From Blastobasis lacticolella (Eukaryota; Arthropoda; Insecta; Lepidoptera; Blastobasidae), in the NCBI GenBank assembly GCA_905147135.1, contig LR990060.1, positions 3,612,001-3,676,000 on the forward strand: DNA of 64,000 nt. The letters are read 5' to 3'. A program made the translations under genes and the position numbers. Position 1 is the first letter of the stretch; every line of letters begins with the position of its first letter. Shown here one piece after another: positions 52,936 to 63,944 of the stretch. The notes beneath the pieces are model-generated. The model searched no databases. It was given only the letters and a program-made list of their open reading frames with translations, and was not told the DNA's origin.

Positions 52936-53011
52936 ATTCGGCGCTTTACGTTCTTCAATACGGCTATACCTACGGGGTATAGGGCAGATTATACAATCCT
53001 GCGACATATAT

Positions 53012-53262
53012 GGCGACCTGAGTGGTTCAATGGTCAACGCAAGAGGTCCCGGGTTCGATTCCCGGCCGGGCAGAAATTGAAATGATGAATTTTGATTTCT
53101 GTTACGGGTCTGGATGTTCTATGTATCATAAGTATGTATTTAAAAGTATTTAAGTAGTATATCAGTTATCTAGCACCCATAGCACAAGCTTTGCTTAGTT
53201 TGGGGCTAGATGGCGCTGTGTGAATTTGTCCACGAATATTTATTATTTATTTATTTATTATA
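53012..53262 (+). mobile_element. SINE-B, nearly full-length
   Basis: CCTGAGTGGTTCAATGGTCA, then a deletion of the anticodon arm, GGTCCCGGGTTCGATTCCC, and the body to GTGTGAATTTGTCCACGAAT, with a (TTTA)n tail. Confidence 0.92.
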
Positions 53263-53264
53263 TA

Positions 53265-53345
53265 ACATCACGGGGTGCCAATTGGCTCTCGATGCTGAAC
53301 CAATCTTGCATCCTCAGCGGAAGACCTTGACCAAGCTCGCTTCGC
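53265..53345 (-). mobile_element. 5S-like SINE (family M), 3' part
   Basis: Minus strand: GGTCAAGGTCTTCCGCTGAG and GGCACCCCGTGATG, matching the end of 26800-26985. Confidence 0.65.
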
Positions 53346-53814
53346 TATTGGTATTAGGAAGCACACGTGTTAAGAAACAACTGTCCACCTACACTATACA
53401 TTTTCACAAGTTTTCGCATCTGTAATATTATTTAAGAAACATCTACGAAAGAATTACTAACCGTGTCAAATATGTCGGCGTGACTTCACAGAAACGTGTA
53501 CTGCGTATAAGGTATTTTATAATACGCACACGCCGCGTTGAAAAGGTTCTTTATAGATGCCACGGTCCCTTTCAATGCGAATCTATGAAAGGCGCGGGTA
53601 AGTCTCCGAAAGTCCCCAGAAATATGAAGATATTACAAGGGAGTTGGGAGAATTTCGTGTAGCTGCAGAAAATTGTTTTAATGAGGTGTTTTCTGAGTGA
53701 CGGATGGTTGATAAGGAAAGTTGCTAACTCAAATAACTGCCAAGTTCGGTTACCTTGTATTTTGTGACTTTATAATGGATATCATGTCATCAAGGCAAGA
53801 TGTGTGTTGTCTAA
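53346..53814. other. No recognised feature
   Basis: A 60-codon frame at 53480-53662 without similarity. Not repeated in the window. Confidence 0.4.
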
Positions 53815-53970
53815 CGGAGGTCAGATAGCAATTGCTCTACTGTAATTACCTGATCTGTCATATCCTCGATGATGGCGAAGGCGGACCCCGGGCCCTCGTG
53901 CGCGAGATCACAACCGGGACAATAATGATGATGATGATGATGATGACGATGATGATGATGACGTTCATTA
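53815..53970 (+). mobile_element. SINE-A 3' half with long (GAT)n tail
   Basis: Ends CACAACCGGGACAATAATGA and then about 45 bp of mostly GAT repeats, the same tail unit as the RTE at 59473-59490. Confidence 0.86.
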
Positions 53971-54495
53971 TTATTATTTCTGGTTGTTGACATCATGGTT
54001 ATCATGACATCAAGGCTAGAGGTGTGTCATTATGGGTGTTGAAGGCTAAATATAAGAAGATAAATATAAAAGAGCTCTGATAAAACGACAATTAGACGCA
54101 GAAGATCTGAAACATATAACTCCAAAAGCTGTTTGCTCGATTTTCATTTCAACGAAAACTATTAATAAATCACTCAATTGAACGAAGCCTCATTTCTACG
54201 ACGCTTTAATTAACTAATGTAATGAATCATCGAAAAGCCTATTACCGAAATTCGTTTCACCGACCGTACGAAATAAATATAATCACACATTATTTAGACG
54301 ATGTAACATTTCACCAAAGCTCGGCTACAGGTAAGTCTGTCACTCATATAGTAAAAATCAACTTGGCATGAATTTATTTATTTATTCGTATGGCATATTA
54401 ATATAAAAATAAAGACTATATTAGGTACAATTAAATCTACAGATCCATTTTACAAGACTTGAGCCACATAATGGCTTCGTCACTTAGGCCGAATG

Positions 54496-54764
54496 GCATG
54501 AATGTCCCGGTTATACTCTCGCGCATGAGGGCCTGGCCTTGATCGTGATCCAGGATTTAGCAGGACAGGTAATTACAGTGGAGCGACTGCATCTGAACTC
54601 CGTGATCCTGCTACCAGGGGAACCTGGCCAGATTGGATCATGTTTACAAATTCAGTTGCCTGAATTTACAGGTTTCATCACGATGTTTTCCCTCACCGTA
54701 AGAGCATTGGCTAGCATTCAACTAATGTACATAACTCAGAAGAGAGTCATTGGTACATGGCCCC
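54496..54764 (-). mobile_element. SINE-A, lacking the tRNA-like head
   Basis: From CATGTACCAATGACTCTCTT (minus strand) to AACCGGGACATTCATGCC. About 80 bp of head is missing. Confidence 0.86.
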
Positions 54765-55489
54765 AACGACCAATAAAAAGTATTATAAACTGTTTATTAA
54801 CATAACATTTTAACGAATACCATTAATTTAAATTGTTAAAGCAATTACTTTGACCATTTCCATTCGTTCAAGCTGAGAGGTGAACGACCGCTATTGCCAA
54901 TCTATTTGTGCACCTACTATAGGTGAGGTCGACACAATGACGAAACAAACTCTTTGATTCCATTGCTGTGGCGATGACATGCTATGAGTCAACTATTTAT
55001 TTATTTATTAGTTTCACCAACAGTTATTGATTTCACGCGTACCGGAAATAGCTGTGTGAAACGATCGGGCAGCTAGCAAATGCCCCGTGAACAAAAACTC
55101 TGATATCAATCCACCACTCTTACCAATGATCTCTAGAATATTGTGTAATCCGCTTAGAAGAAATCGTGGAACTGATTAGGTATTTCGATTTGGGAAGGTA
55201 TTTGGTGATATAATACTTAATGACAATGAAACGAACTGGCCGTTTCACTTGGTTTTGTTTTACGGCCGAGAGTGCAGAGGTTAACTGGTCGTAATAGTTT
55301 AAGTTTATTTTAATTATAGTGGAACTAGTAGAACTAAACACTTGTTACAACAAGTGTTTTAAGAAAGAGTTTCTTTTATTATTTAGTCGGTATTTATTAC
55401 AAATTTGTATGATTGTGTATCTACTTACCTATATAAGCAAGAGCGTTAAGTATAAATACGGAAATATGTAATAATATGGGGCCATATGT
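54765..55489. other. No recognised feature
   Basis: AT-rich with chance frames. Confidence 0.4.
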
Positions 55490-55675
55490 AACTCCATGGG
55501 GTGGGAATTTGGGGAATCGTGGCTTTGGCAGCGTGCAACGCATTGGCGATACTCTCGGTGTTGCTAATGTCTATAGGCAGTGGTGACCACTTCTCATCAG
55601 GTCTCATCTTGCCTGTTTGCATACCGAAACCGAATGACATAAAAAAAAAGAATCGCTCGTCTCGATTAGAACGCT
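55490..55675 (+). mobile_element. LINE family X3 tail (left arm of inverted pair)
   Basis: GGGGTGGGAATTTGGGGAAT, VLLMSIGSGDHFSSG in frame, A-rich end at 55640. Mirror of 55810-56003. Confidence 0.83.
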
Positions 55676-55809
55676 TTACGTTGACTTTCAGCATGAAAAA
55701 TTCGATATTTCGATGCCAAATGCTGATTTTCCCTATTTTCGAACCGTACTCTTTCGGTGTTGCCAATGTGATTAAAATTAATATGTTATACCAAAAATCA
55801 AAATTGAAA

Positions 55810-56003
55810 ACCGTTCGAATCGAGGCGAGCGAACAGGCAAGCGGGCCACCTGATGGAAAGTGGTCACCACTGCCTATAGACATTAGCAACACCGAGAGTT
55901 TCGCCAATGCGTTGTACACTGCTAAAGCCACGATTCCCCAAATCCCCACCCCATGGAGCACTGGAAACCTTACTCACCGGCAGAAACACAATACTATTTA
56001 AAA
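55810..56003 (-). mobile_element. LINE family X3 tail (right arm of inverted pair)
   Basis: CAGGCAAGCGGGCCACCTGA to CCCCACCCCATGGAGCAC. Pairing with the left arm continues past the LINE end (CGCTCGTCTCGATTAGAACG against CGTTCGAATCGAGGCGAGCG), and both long chance frames here are products of this symmetry. Confidence 0.83.
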
Positions 56004-56552
56004 GAGTATTGTATTCTACAATACTATTTGATTCTATTGTATATTTATGCATGTACCTACATACTTAGATGTACCTACTCGGGTGCCCGTTATTAAACCA
56101 GTGTTAAACTAGCAGTTGCTTCCTCGGCCCGCAGTTTACATATTTTACAGATTCAAAAATAGAGATGATAGATCAGATGATGATCAGATCGAGTCCCGTA
56201 GCCACCACAAATTAATAGGTTACTCCAATACCCACCCACTTTGAAGCACTCCTGTGGCAGGAAAATCAATATTTAGCCAGCAAACAGGAATGCCCAGATA
56301 AAATATTGACATTTGAAATGCAAACATGCATTAAATTGCGACTGTGTGCCGTTTATGTTGCGATCAAAGTGGAATTTATGTATTTACATTGAGGCCAAAG
56401 CTTGGTGCCTGCATATTACACCGATACGACAGTCGAAGTAGGTGCCTACTTATATTAAGAGAAGTAATAAGAAATTCAACTGATTGTGTCATGTTGTCAA
56501 ATGTATTTGTAAATTAAATATGTTTTAAACTATCGCGGTTATAATCACACAT
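56004..56552. other. No recognised feature
   Basis: Nothing supported. Confidence 0.4.
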
Positions 56553-56650
56553 TTTAAACATCGAAATATCGGTTAAGTCAAAGGTATGCGGTAGGAAGCC
56601 CGGAACATACCTTTAAAATGTGTAAATTACATATGTAACATCTGTGTCAC
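56553..56650 (-). repeat. Interspersed repeat Q
   Basis: CGAAATATCGGTTAAGTCAA and GGTATGCGGTAGGAAGCCCG, partner of 9130-9260. Confidence 0.6.
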
Positions 56651-56701
56651 GCACACGACCTTGCTCTACCTCTCTTATGCGTTTATTACATTTGGCGGCT
56701 T

Positions 56702-56908
56702 TTATCTACCCTAAAACAGGCACCCTAAGGTGGATACTCGGAAACGGGTGTCCATCTATCCACCCTGAATAGGGTGGATAACCGGAATTCACATCTGATC
56801 GTTCTTCCGACTTTTTACCCCAAGTACAGTTTAAATAAAACTATATATAAAAGAAAATCTGCACCTGTATTTCCTGTATTTTTAGGGTGCCTGTTTTAGG
56901 GTGGATAA
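56702..56908. repeat. MITE family J
   Basis: 27-bp terminal inverted repeats, 56702-56728 and 56882-56908, one mismatch; core CCCTAAAACAGGCACCCTAA. Internal CACCCT/AGGGTGG words repeat. A fragment of the 14763 MITE follows at 56921-56963. Confidence 0.85.
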
Positions 56909-57348
56909 ACGGAATAAGCCCATTTGGCTAAATTCAGAATAAAAAAGCGTAAGAGCAAATCGAAGTCCATTTGTGCAACAACGGCATGTTAACCATCTAT
57001 ACCACTCAATTCGTCGAATGAATATGAATCGACACGTCCACACTAACAACTGTTACGCAACGGTGTACCACGCTCCCCATTTAGGTACAAAGTTACATAC
57101 GAGATCCGGGCGTATGTTATCGCGCCTCGTATGCCGTCGTCGTAAACATCGGCGATATACGATACGCTACGATACGATGCGATCTGTGCGAGGCGATATG
57201 GGTAAAGGTGCGGGCACGTGGGCTTCAGGAGTTCGCCTTAATTTTTCAAAGATTTTAAAACACAAATTCTGGGCTACCTGTATGATTTAGACACGCGATA
57301 TTTCAGTATATGTTTCATGAAATCTTTATATCTAATATTGTTGCGGTA

Positions 57349-57390
57349 TCAAGAAAGAGGTCGCGGAAAGCCCAAGAAGCGATGGATTGA
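57349..57390 (+). pseudogene. RTE C-terminal stub
   Basis: RYQERGRGKPKKRWIDII in frame, cut off where the opposite-strand RTE2 tail begins. Confidence 0.7.
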
Positions 57391-58830
57391 CATCATCATA
57401 TCAGCCAGAAGACGCCCACTGCTGGGCATAGGCCTCCCCCAGAGATCTCCACAAAGACCGGTCCTGTGCTTTCCGCATCCAGCTGGTACCTGCGATCCTT
57501 ACCAGGTCATCGGTCCACCTTGTAGGAGGCCTGCCCACGCTGCGTCTACCGGTACGTGGTCGCCACTCGAGAACTTTACTGCCCCATCGGCCATCTGTTC
57601 TTCGAGCTATGTGCCCTGCCCACTGCCACTTCAGTCTGGCAATCCTTAGAGCTGTGTCGGTGACCTTGGTTCGCTTGCGGATCTCCTCATTTCTGACTCG
57701 ATCGCGCAAAGAAACTCCGAGCATAGCTCTTTCCATTGCCCTTTGGGTAACAGTGAGCTTTCTTATAAGGCCCATAGTGAGTGGCCACGTTTCAGCTCCG
57801 TAAGTCATCACTGGCAACACACATTGGTCAAAGACCTTCGTCTTGAGACACTGCGGTAATTGGGACGAAAATATGTGGCGTAGCTTCCCGAACGCTGCCC
57901 AACCGAGTTGGATTCGTCGATTGACCTCTTTCTCAAAATTGGACCTACCTAGCCGGACTATTTGTCCTAGGTATGTATAGTCGTCAACAACTTCAAGTGG
58001 AGTGCCTCCAACTGTCACTGCAGTAGGCACAACATGGACATTCGACATAATTTTCGTCTTGTCCATGTTCATTTTAAGACCTACTTGTTGAGAGGCACTA
58101 CAGAGGTCATCGAGCATTTTGCCCAAGTCTTCCAGGGTTTCAGCCATGACTACGATATCGTCAGCAAATCTGAGGTGCGTGAGGTACTCGCCGTTAATAT
58201 TGATGCCAAGTCCGTCCCAGTCCAGAAGTCTAAAGATATCCTCCAGTGCAGCGGTAAACAACTTCGGAGATATGACATCACCTTGTCTAACACCTCGCTG
58301 CAGCTGAATAGGTTCTGTGGTCTTGTCCTGGAGACGAACTGACATAGTGGCGTTTTTGTACAAACACTTCAATGCTTCGATATATCGATAGTCAATTTGG
58401 CACCGCTGTAGAGACTAGAGCACCGCCCAAGTTTCGATCGAATCGAAGGCTTTCTCATAGTCCACAAACGCCAAGCATAATGGCCGGTTATACTCTTCGG
58501 TCTTCTGTACAACCTGCCGCAGCGTATGTATGTGGTCTATGGTACTAAAACCTTTTCGGAATCCGGCTTGTTCGGGAGGCTGGAAGTCATCAAACCTGCG
58601 TGCGAGACGATTCGTAATGACTCTCGAAAACAGCTTATAGACATGGGTCAGTAGGATATTGGTCTGAAGTTCTTCAAAAGAGCCTTATCACCTTTCTTGA
58701 AGAACAATATCACTATGCTTCTGTGCCATGCTTCCGGCGTTTTGACCTCGAGGATGACGGAATTGAACAGCTTCTGAAGGGTCGGAGTGACGATTGACGA
58801 TTTGCGAAATGGTGCATGTGGACGCTGGAT
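57391..58830 (-). mobile_element. RTE2-type LINE, 5'-truncated, broken
   Basis: The minus strand ends in ATGATGATG at 57391-57400. Coding sequence starts at about 58800 with TPTLQKLFNSVILE, so the endonuclease is missing. A one-base frameshift lies near 58650 and a TAG at 58415-58417. Confidence 0.85.
57401..58800 (-). pseudogene. RTE-clade reverse transcriptase with frameshift and stop
   Basis: Upstream part: SVILEVKTPEAWHRSIVILF, FKKGDKALLKNFRPI (then a frameshift), PPEQAGFRKGFSTIDHIHTL and CLAFVDYEKAFDSIE. After the in-frame TAG at 58415-58417 comes a 323-codon frame with RGVRQGDVISPKLF at residues 26-39, catalytic FADD at 69-72, and RLKWQWAGHIARRTDGRWGS, GRRSVGRPPTRWTDDLVRI. All three RT aspartates are therefore still present in pieces. 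58% or so of the protein is recognisable by position against a full RTE; the endonuclease is missing. A homologous, more decayed copy is at 61564-62010. Confidence 0.87.
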
Positions 58831-58910
58831 GCGGAACTCTGAGGACAGTGTACGTTGGCGCTCATTAGGGAAGGCCTTTGTCCAGCAGTGGACTAGTATA
58901 CTTTAGCTAA
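58831..58910 (+). mobile_element. RTE2 family, 3' scrap
   Basis: AGGGAAGGCCTTTGTCCAGC then AGTGGACTAGTATACTTTAG, the usual RTE2-like end on the plus strand. Confidence 0.55.
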
Positions 58911-58949
58911 AATAGGATTAATTCATAAATAAAGTTATTGAATGACAAT

Positions 58950-59490
58950 CTAATATCAGGAGACACTTGAGAACGGCGGTCTGAAGATTAATGTGGCGAA
59001 GACAGAGTACATGGCCTGCAATAGTGCAGATTCCCTACCTGTGCGCATAGGCAAAGAGGAAGTCAAGCGCACATATCAGGCTAGATACCTGTATTTGTAC
59101 TTAGCACAACCGAGGACATCGACAGCGATGTCAAAGCCCGAATATCCGCAGCTTTTGCCAAATGGCGATAGATGACAGGTGTCATTTGCGACCCTAAGAT
59201 ACCGATGCAGAAGGGACAGGTCCGACCGGCTCTCCTATATGGCAGCGAAACTTGGCGCCTACTAGAGTGACACAAGCAGGAGCTGCGCGTCACGGGAAGG
59301 AGAGGTCGGCCCAAGAAGCGATGGCTTGACGTCGTCAAGAATGACATGCGTGCCAACAAGCTTACCACCGAGGATGCCGAAGACCGAGCGAAGTGGGCCA
59401 AAAAGAGTAGGAAGGCGGACCCTGGGCCCTCGAGTGCCGCGCGAGAGCGCAACCGGGATATAACGCCGAGATGATGATGATGATGATGAA
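58950..59490 (+). pseudogene. RTE3 LINE 3' part sharing its end with SINE-A
   Basis: Frames, with shifts, read GLKINVAKTEYMACNSADSL, PVRIGKEEVKRTYQARYL, EDIDSDVKARISAAFAKWR, PALLYGSETWRL, GRRGRPKKRWLDVVKNDMRA and DRAKWAKKSRKADPGPSSAA: the region after FADD to the C-terminus of an RTE protein. A TGA interrupts at 59267. The last 60 bp plus (GAT)n tail equal the SINE-A 3' end. Probably the mobilising LINE family of SINE-A. Confidence 0.85.
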
Positions 59491-59558
59491 TTTAATAATA
59501 AATATATTATATTGCTTCTACCGCAATTTTGGTTTTCAATCGTTTTGGACCTGGAACC

Positions 59559-59699
59559 CTATTTTTAAACATCTCGCATCCACTCGAGTGTCCCCCTTCT
59601 AATGCTTGTCTTTTCTATCACTAGAAACTTACCACGAGTGTGAAAGGGACAGGTAGCGCATGCGAGCGCTCAGGTCGATGCGAGCGGTTTCAAAAATAG
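59559..59699. repeat. MITE family E
   Basis: CTATTTTTAAACATCTCGCA at one end and GCGAGCGGTTTCAAAAATAG at the other; same middle as 5788-5922. Confidence 0.8.
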
Positions 59700-59939
59700 G
59701 ACCCCTACTGCAACTGCCTACATCGGTGAAGCCACCAGTGTGAATACACCCTCCGTTACGTTTTACATGTGCTTGAAATATAAATGGGATATCTCCCATT
59801 GACGTACAGTTGCAAGGGACGGTCGTTCCATACTTTTGATTGCATATTTAGGCGGGTGAGTACCCACGTTACAGCTAAACTTTGAAATAGGATTTTCTCT
59901 CGCATAGAAGGTATCTAACTTTCCAATCTTTTTGTCAAT

Positions 59940-60110
59940 GACAGAAAGCTTATTTCATTGTAAACAAACGCGCAGCGCCCGCATCGCGCCCGCTTAGATG
60001 CCCTTTCGTGCCGTGCCCGCATAGTCACCGCGTCGTGTGCGAGCCAATAGGGTAGACAGCGCGTTCTGTGTCCGGTTGCTACGCGGTAACTGTGCGTGGT
60101 TTGCAATAAA
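59940..60110. repeat. Family N words, old repeat
   Basis: GCGTTCTGTGTCCGGTTGCT and ATAGTCACCGCG relate to 49983-50062 and 22383-22440. GC-rich patch in an AT-rich stretch. Confidence 0.35.
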
Positions 60111-61136
60111 CGGGCAGTTACGAGTGATTAGTTTCGTTCAAATAAGAGCGCTAAGAAGTTTACACTTTAAAATTTCCTATTAAAATAAAATTTACCTTAA
60201 AATGTATGCGCACTAATTTGTATAGAGTGATACGGGTTGGTTGTGTGGTGATAGGTAGTGTAGGATATTTTATTTGTTTATTTAACAGTTTATTGTACAC
60301 AATATAACAAATACAGAAAGTACAGATTAGTTATGACACAACAGGCACTACTTATCTCTAAAAAAAACAAAAGATTATTTATTTATTTATTTCTTTAAAA
60401 GAAATATTATAATTTTTTTAATGAAATATTTATATGGTAGATATCAAGGCGACGATCCAGCACTTTTCCAAACTAAAATGGAGTTTCATGCAAGAAATTA
60501 ATTTTTCAGTAAAAATATCTTGCGGTGAATGATGGCGTGCTGTTTGGATCTAAGGGACTGGCTTTCAGCAATTAAATCGACTGACGATGCACCAAATACC
60601 CCATAAGTTGTTATGCTGCAAAGGATTTTTTCCTAAAAGTGGTAAAAATAAATAAAAAACTTATGCTGTTGAACTGTACACTGCCAAGTACATTTAGGCA
60701 CTAAGAAAATCCTAGCTGTTAAAAGTCATTAGCCGCCTTATAAAACAAATAAATGGAGGAATTAGAATAGAATGACTTAACAAGTAATTAACTATTGAAT
60801 ATTATTACTAAGCAAACTGGGATGATCTGTTTACTATCCATTAATTCAACGCTTAGGAAAATCTGCCGTTTAAGCAAATGACTAGGCGTTTCGCTTAATC
60901 GACATTTCCATAAACGGCTGGTCGTTTCGCTAAATGACGGAGTTTTCTAAATGACCACTACTCGTACGCATCTGGTACAGGAAATAAATGTTTCGCCCTT
61001 AGGTATATGGGGATAATATCTATGTATTTTATTGTATACTAGACGTCTCCCCCGGTTTTCACCCGCGCGCAGTTCGGATCTCTGTAAGTATTCAACTATT
61101 TAATGCGATCTTATAATTTTTTGTTTTGGTTTTTAT
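60111..61136. other. No recognised feature
   Basis: AT-rich; no repeat or frame supported. Confidence 0.4.
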
Positions 61137-61139
61137 TTT

Positions 61140-61170
61140 GTTGGTTAAACCGGGCATTTGACCGCCATGA
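61140..61170 (-). mobile_element. LINE family Y, tail scrap
   Basis: AACCGGGCATTTGACCGCCA. Confidence 0.55.
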
Positions 61171-61238
61171 TATATTTAGGAATACTATAGCTTTACAAAC
61201 TTTTTCTCTATATCATATTATAATATATAATATCTGAA

Positions 61239-61434
61239 GGGGCAGTAAAGTTCTCGAGTGGCGGCCACGTAACGGTAGACGCAGCGTGGGTAGGCTTGTG
61301 GGAACAAGGTGGACCTGATAAGGACCGCATGTACCAGCTAGTTGGGGAAGGCACAGGGCCGGCCTTTGTGGAGATCTCTGGGGGAGGCCTATGCCCAGCA
61401 GTGGGCGTCTTCTAGCTGATATGATGATGATGGT
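61239..61434 (+). mobile_element. RTE2 family, 3' end
   Basis: AGTTCTCGAGTGGCGGCCAC, AGACGCAGCGTGGGTAGGC, GCCCAGCAGTGGGCGTCTTC and (GAT)n match the 3' end of 57391-58830 in reverse orientation. Confidence 0.82.
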
Positions 61435-61446
61435 ATAATATCTAGA

Positions 61447-61528
61447 TTTTTTTATGGTACTCAGTTACAAGCGAGCAGACATCCCACCTGATGGTAAGTG
61501 GTAACTGTCGCCTATAACATCTTCGATT
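61447..61528 (-). mobile_element. SINE-like family D, 3' tail
   Basis: TTTTTATGGTACTCAGTTAC, CCACCTGATGGTAAGTGG and CTGTCGCCTATAACATCTTC. The CACTTACCATCAGGTGG part is the X-type end. Confidence 0.65.
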
Positions 61529-61563
61529 AGTATAAATAGATAGAAAATATTAGTATAAATCAA

Positions 61564-62010
61564 CCATGTAGTCTGTCCTCCTTGCGGGAGGCCTACCCAT
61601 GTTGTATCTTCCGATACATGGCCGCTGCTCGAAAACTATACTGCCCCCATCAGGTTCTGTGAGCTGTGTGCCCTGCAAAGTGCCACATAGACCTGACAGT
61701 GTTCGAGCTATGTCGCTACTCTAAGGTCGGTTGCTGATCCTCTCATTTCTGATTCTATCGTGTTGTGAGACTCCCGGGATAACCCTTGTTATTGCTCTTT
61801 GGGTGACAGTGAGCTTTCTTAAAAGGCTCATAGTTAGCGACCACATCTCCATGTCCACGTCTCCGTCTCGAACGCCAATACACACAGGTCAAAGGACTTC
61901 GTCCTGAGCTGTAATTGGGATGAGAATGAATGACGTAGCTTCCCGAACGCTGCCCAACTGAGTTGGATTCGTCGAATGACCTCTTTCTCGAAGTTGAATG
62001 TACGTAACTG
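61564..62010 (-). pseudogene. RTE2 family, decayed internal part
   Basis: Homologous to 57512-57965: GTAGTCTGTCCTCCTTGCGG, AGAGCAATAACAAGG-type words (minus strand), TTCCCGAACGCTGCCCAACT. Many indels; no open frame. Confidence 0.8.
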
Positions 62011-62274
62011 GTACTCGAATTACGAGTGTGTATATGATCTATACGAGTTAATCCAGAAGCTAGATATATAATAGATAGATTTATAAAATACTAGCTATTG
62101 TTCGCGACTTCGTCCGCGTAGAAATAGTTTTTATGATAGTTTAGCTTTCGTCCGCTTTACCATTTTGAATGACCTCCGTATAGTACAAATGCTCGTACTA
62201 TGGGGAGGTCGGGCTGTATATCTGGTTCTACTCAAACGAATTAAATGAAACATGGCCTTCTGTAGGCCTGCTGG

Positions 62275-62392
62275 AAGAAATTTCTTTTAGAAATAAGTAG
62301 TGCCTGTTGTGTCGTCTATATGTATGATATTTCTCTATGTATTTTACTGTGTGCAATAAAATGTTAAATAAATAAAATAATAAATAAACGGC
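62275..62392 (+). mobile_element. LINE family T, 3' end
   Basis: AGAAATAAGTAGTGCCTGTT and TGTGTGCAATAAAATG with (TAAA)n, partner of 4984-5085. Confidence 0.7.
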
Positions 62393-62573
62393 TAAATTTA
62401 AAGTCAAATCCCTAACTACCAAACTATTCCACCTCTCCCTAGAAAACTGTTTAGCTGTTTTTGCAAACAGACTGACAAAACGAAAAAGAAGTATATATTT
62501 GGGCATACTTACGTCCCAGAATCGTACCCTGTTTTCTGAAACATGGCTTTTTACAATTTATAATAGAAGATAT

Positions 62574-62825
62574 GACCTGAGTGGTTCAGTGGTCAACATG
62601 CCGGTCTGCCACGCAAGCGTTCCCGGGTTCGATTCCCGGCCGGGCAGAATTTGAAACGATCAATTTTAATTTCTGTTACGGGTCTGGGTGTTCTATGTAT
62701 AATAAGTATATATTTAAAAAGTATATAAGAAGTTTATCAGTTATCTTGCACCCATAACACAAGCTTTGCTTACTTTGGGGCTAGGTGGCACTGTGTGAAT
62801 TTGTCCACGATTATTTATTAATTTA
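62574..62825 (+). mobile_element. SINE-B, full-length reference copy
   Basis: ACCTGAGTGGTTCAGTGGTC, CTGCCACGC (the anticodon loop of tRNA-Gly-GCC), GGGTTCGATTCCCGGCC, then body and TTTATTAATTTAT tail. The most complete tRNA-like head in the window. Confidence 0.93.
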
Positions 62826-63065
62826 TATATGTACATGTGAACCAACTGACCAATCAGTCAGTCGAAAATCGTGATGCCGAAAGAAGCCTGTCCATTAGCC
62901 CAACAGCAAACAGCTCATCCTTGAACACGAGGAGTATTTTTTTAATAAAATAAATTAGTTTTTATTTCATGAACAAACTTTATTTCATACACAGATTAAC
63001 AACTGCACAGGACTATGATGCTTGAGGTGATAATGCACTTATGCTCTTGAACTGTATATTACCCC

Positions 63066-63121
63066 GCTCTCTGCGATCTCTAATCCGCCTGTCACGGGTG
63101 GAGATTATGCCAAACCCTCCT
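63066..63121 (+). mobile_element. SINE-F, internal scrap
   Basis: CTGCGATCTCTAATCCGCCT and GGGTGGAGATTATGCC. Confidence 0.6.
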
Positions 63122-63430
63122 TTATTATGGATTAGTACCCTCTTTGTGGCCCAAGTCTAGTGACAGCGTGCTTGTTAGACCGATAACAAAAGTTACGTAA
63201 CGCACGCCACGCCAGCAATTTATATGCTGTGAAACTGTGAAATAAAGAAATATATATATGAAAATAGTACTTGTAGGTACTTACGTGTGGCTTGGTGTCC
63301 GATTCGACGTTAAATCTGGGGACAAAACAATTTAAATTAGTACGTATGGGCAATATTTTATTTATCTCAACTAGCTCTCCCCCGAGGTTTATATTAAACA
63401 ATCCCGCAGGCTCCTGTTAGTTTTCCGGCA

Positions 63431-63660
63431 TTTTTTATGTCATACGGTAGACGAACAGGCAAGCGAAACACCTGATGGAATGTGGTCACCGCTGTCTATA
63501 GACATTAGCAACATCATCTAATATCCCAGGACACGTTGCTCTAGCAGCAAAAAGACTAATGCCTCTTCACTACCAAAGCCACGGTTCCCCAAATCCTCAC
63601 CCCATGGATCACTAGAGACCTTACTTATCAACAGGAACACAATACTGTTTAAAATAGCAC
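63431..63660 (-). mobile_element. LINE family X3, 3' part
   Basis: ACAGGCAAGCGAAACACCTG, AGCCACGGTTCCCCAAATCC and GGAACACAATACTGTTTAAA, in the same order as 55820-56003. Confidence 0.8.
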
Positions 63661-63714
63661 TTATTTTGTAAGGTGGATTTTCCAACTCAATTAATTAAAA
63701 CTATATGTCGGATA

Positions 63715-63944
63715 CCCTTTATACTCTTGGGTGTCGTACGAGGCGACTAATGTTTTCGAGACAAAAATTCAGAGTCTCCATAGATTGGAAAATGGGCAGC
63801 AGCATTTTCTATTGTTATATTTATTACCCTGCGATCTCCAATCCGCTTGCTAAGCGTGGAGATTATGGCAATAACCTCCCCTTTCGTGAGAGAGGCCTTG
63901 AGTCCTGCAGTGGACTGTTAAGGGCTGTGATGATGATGATGATG
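63715..63944 (+). mobile_element. SINE-F, 5'-truncated, with 10-bp target duplication
   Basis: ATATGTCGGA at 63705-63714 and 63945-63954 flank the copy exactly. Starts at TACCCTTTATACTC and ends in (GAT)n. Confidence 0.92.

Noticed and set aside
53924..53970. CRISPR-like array from regular GAT repeats
   Set aside because: A simple trinucleotide tail of SINE-A with no spacers.
55446..56001. 171- and 166-codon frames on opposite strands
   Set aside because: Mirror images generated by the inverted X3 pair.
62574..62650. Possible functional tRNA-Gly gene
   Set aside because: It has A/B boxes and a GCC-like anticodon loop, but the acceptor stem does not close and the sequence continues into the SINE-B body seen in six other copies.
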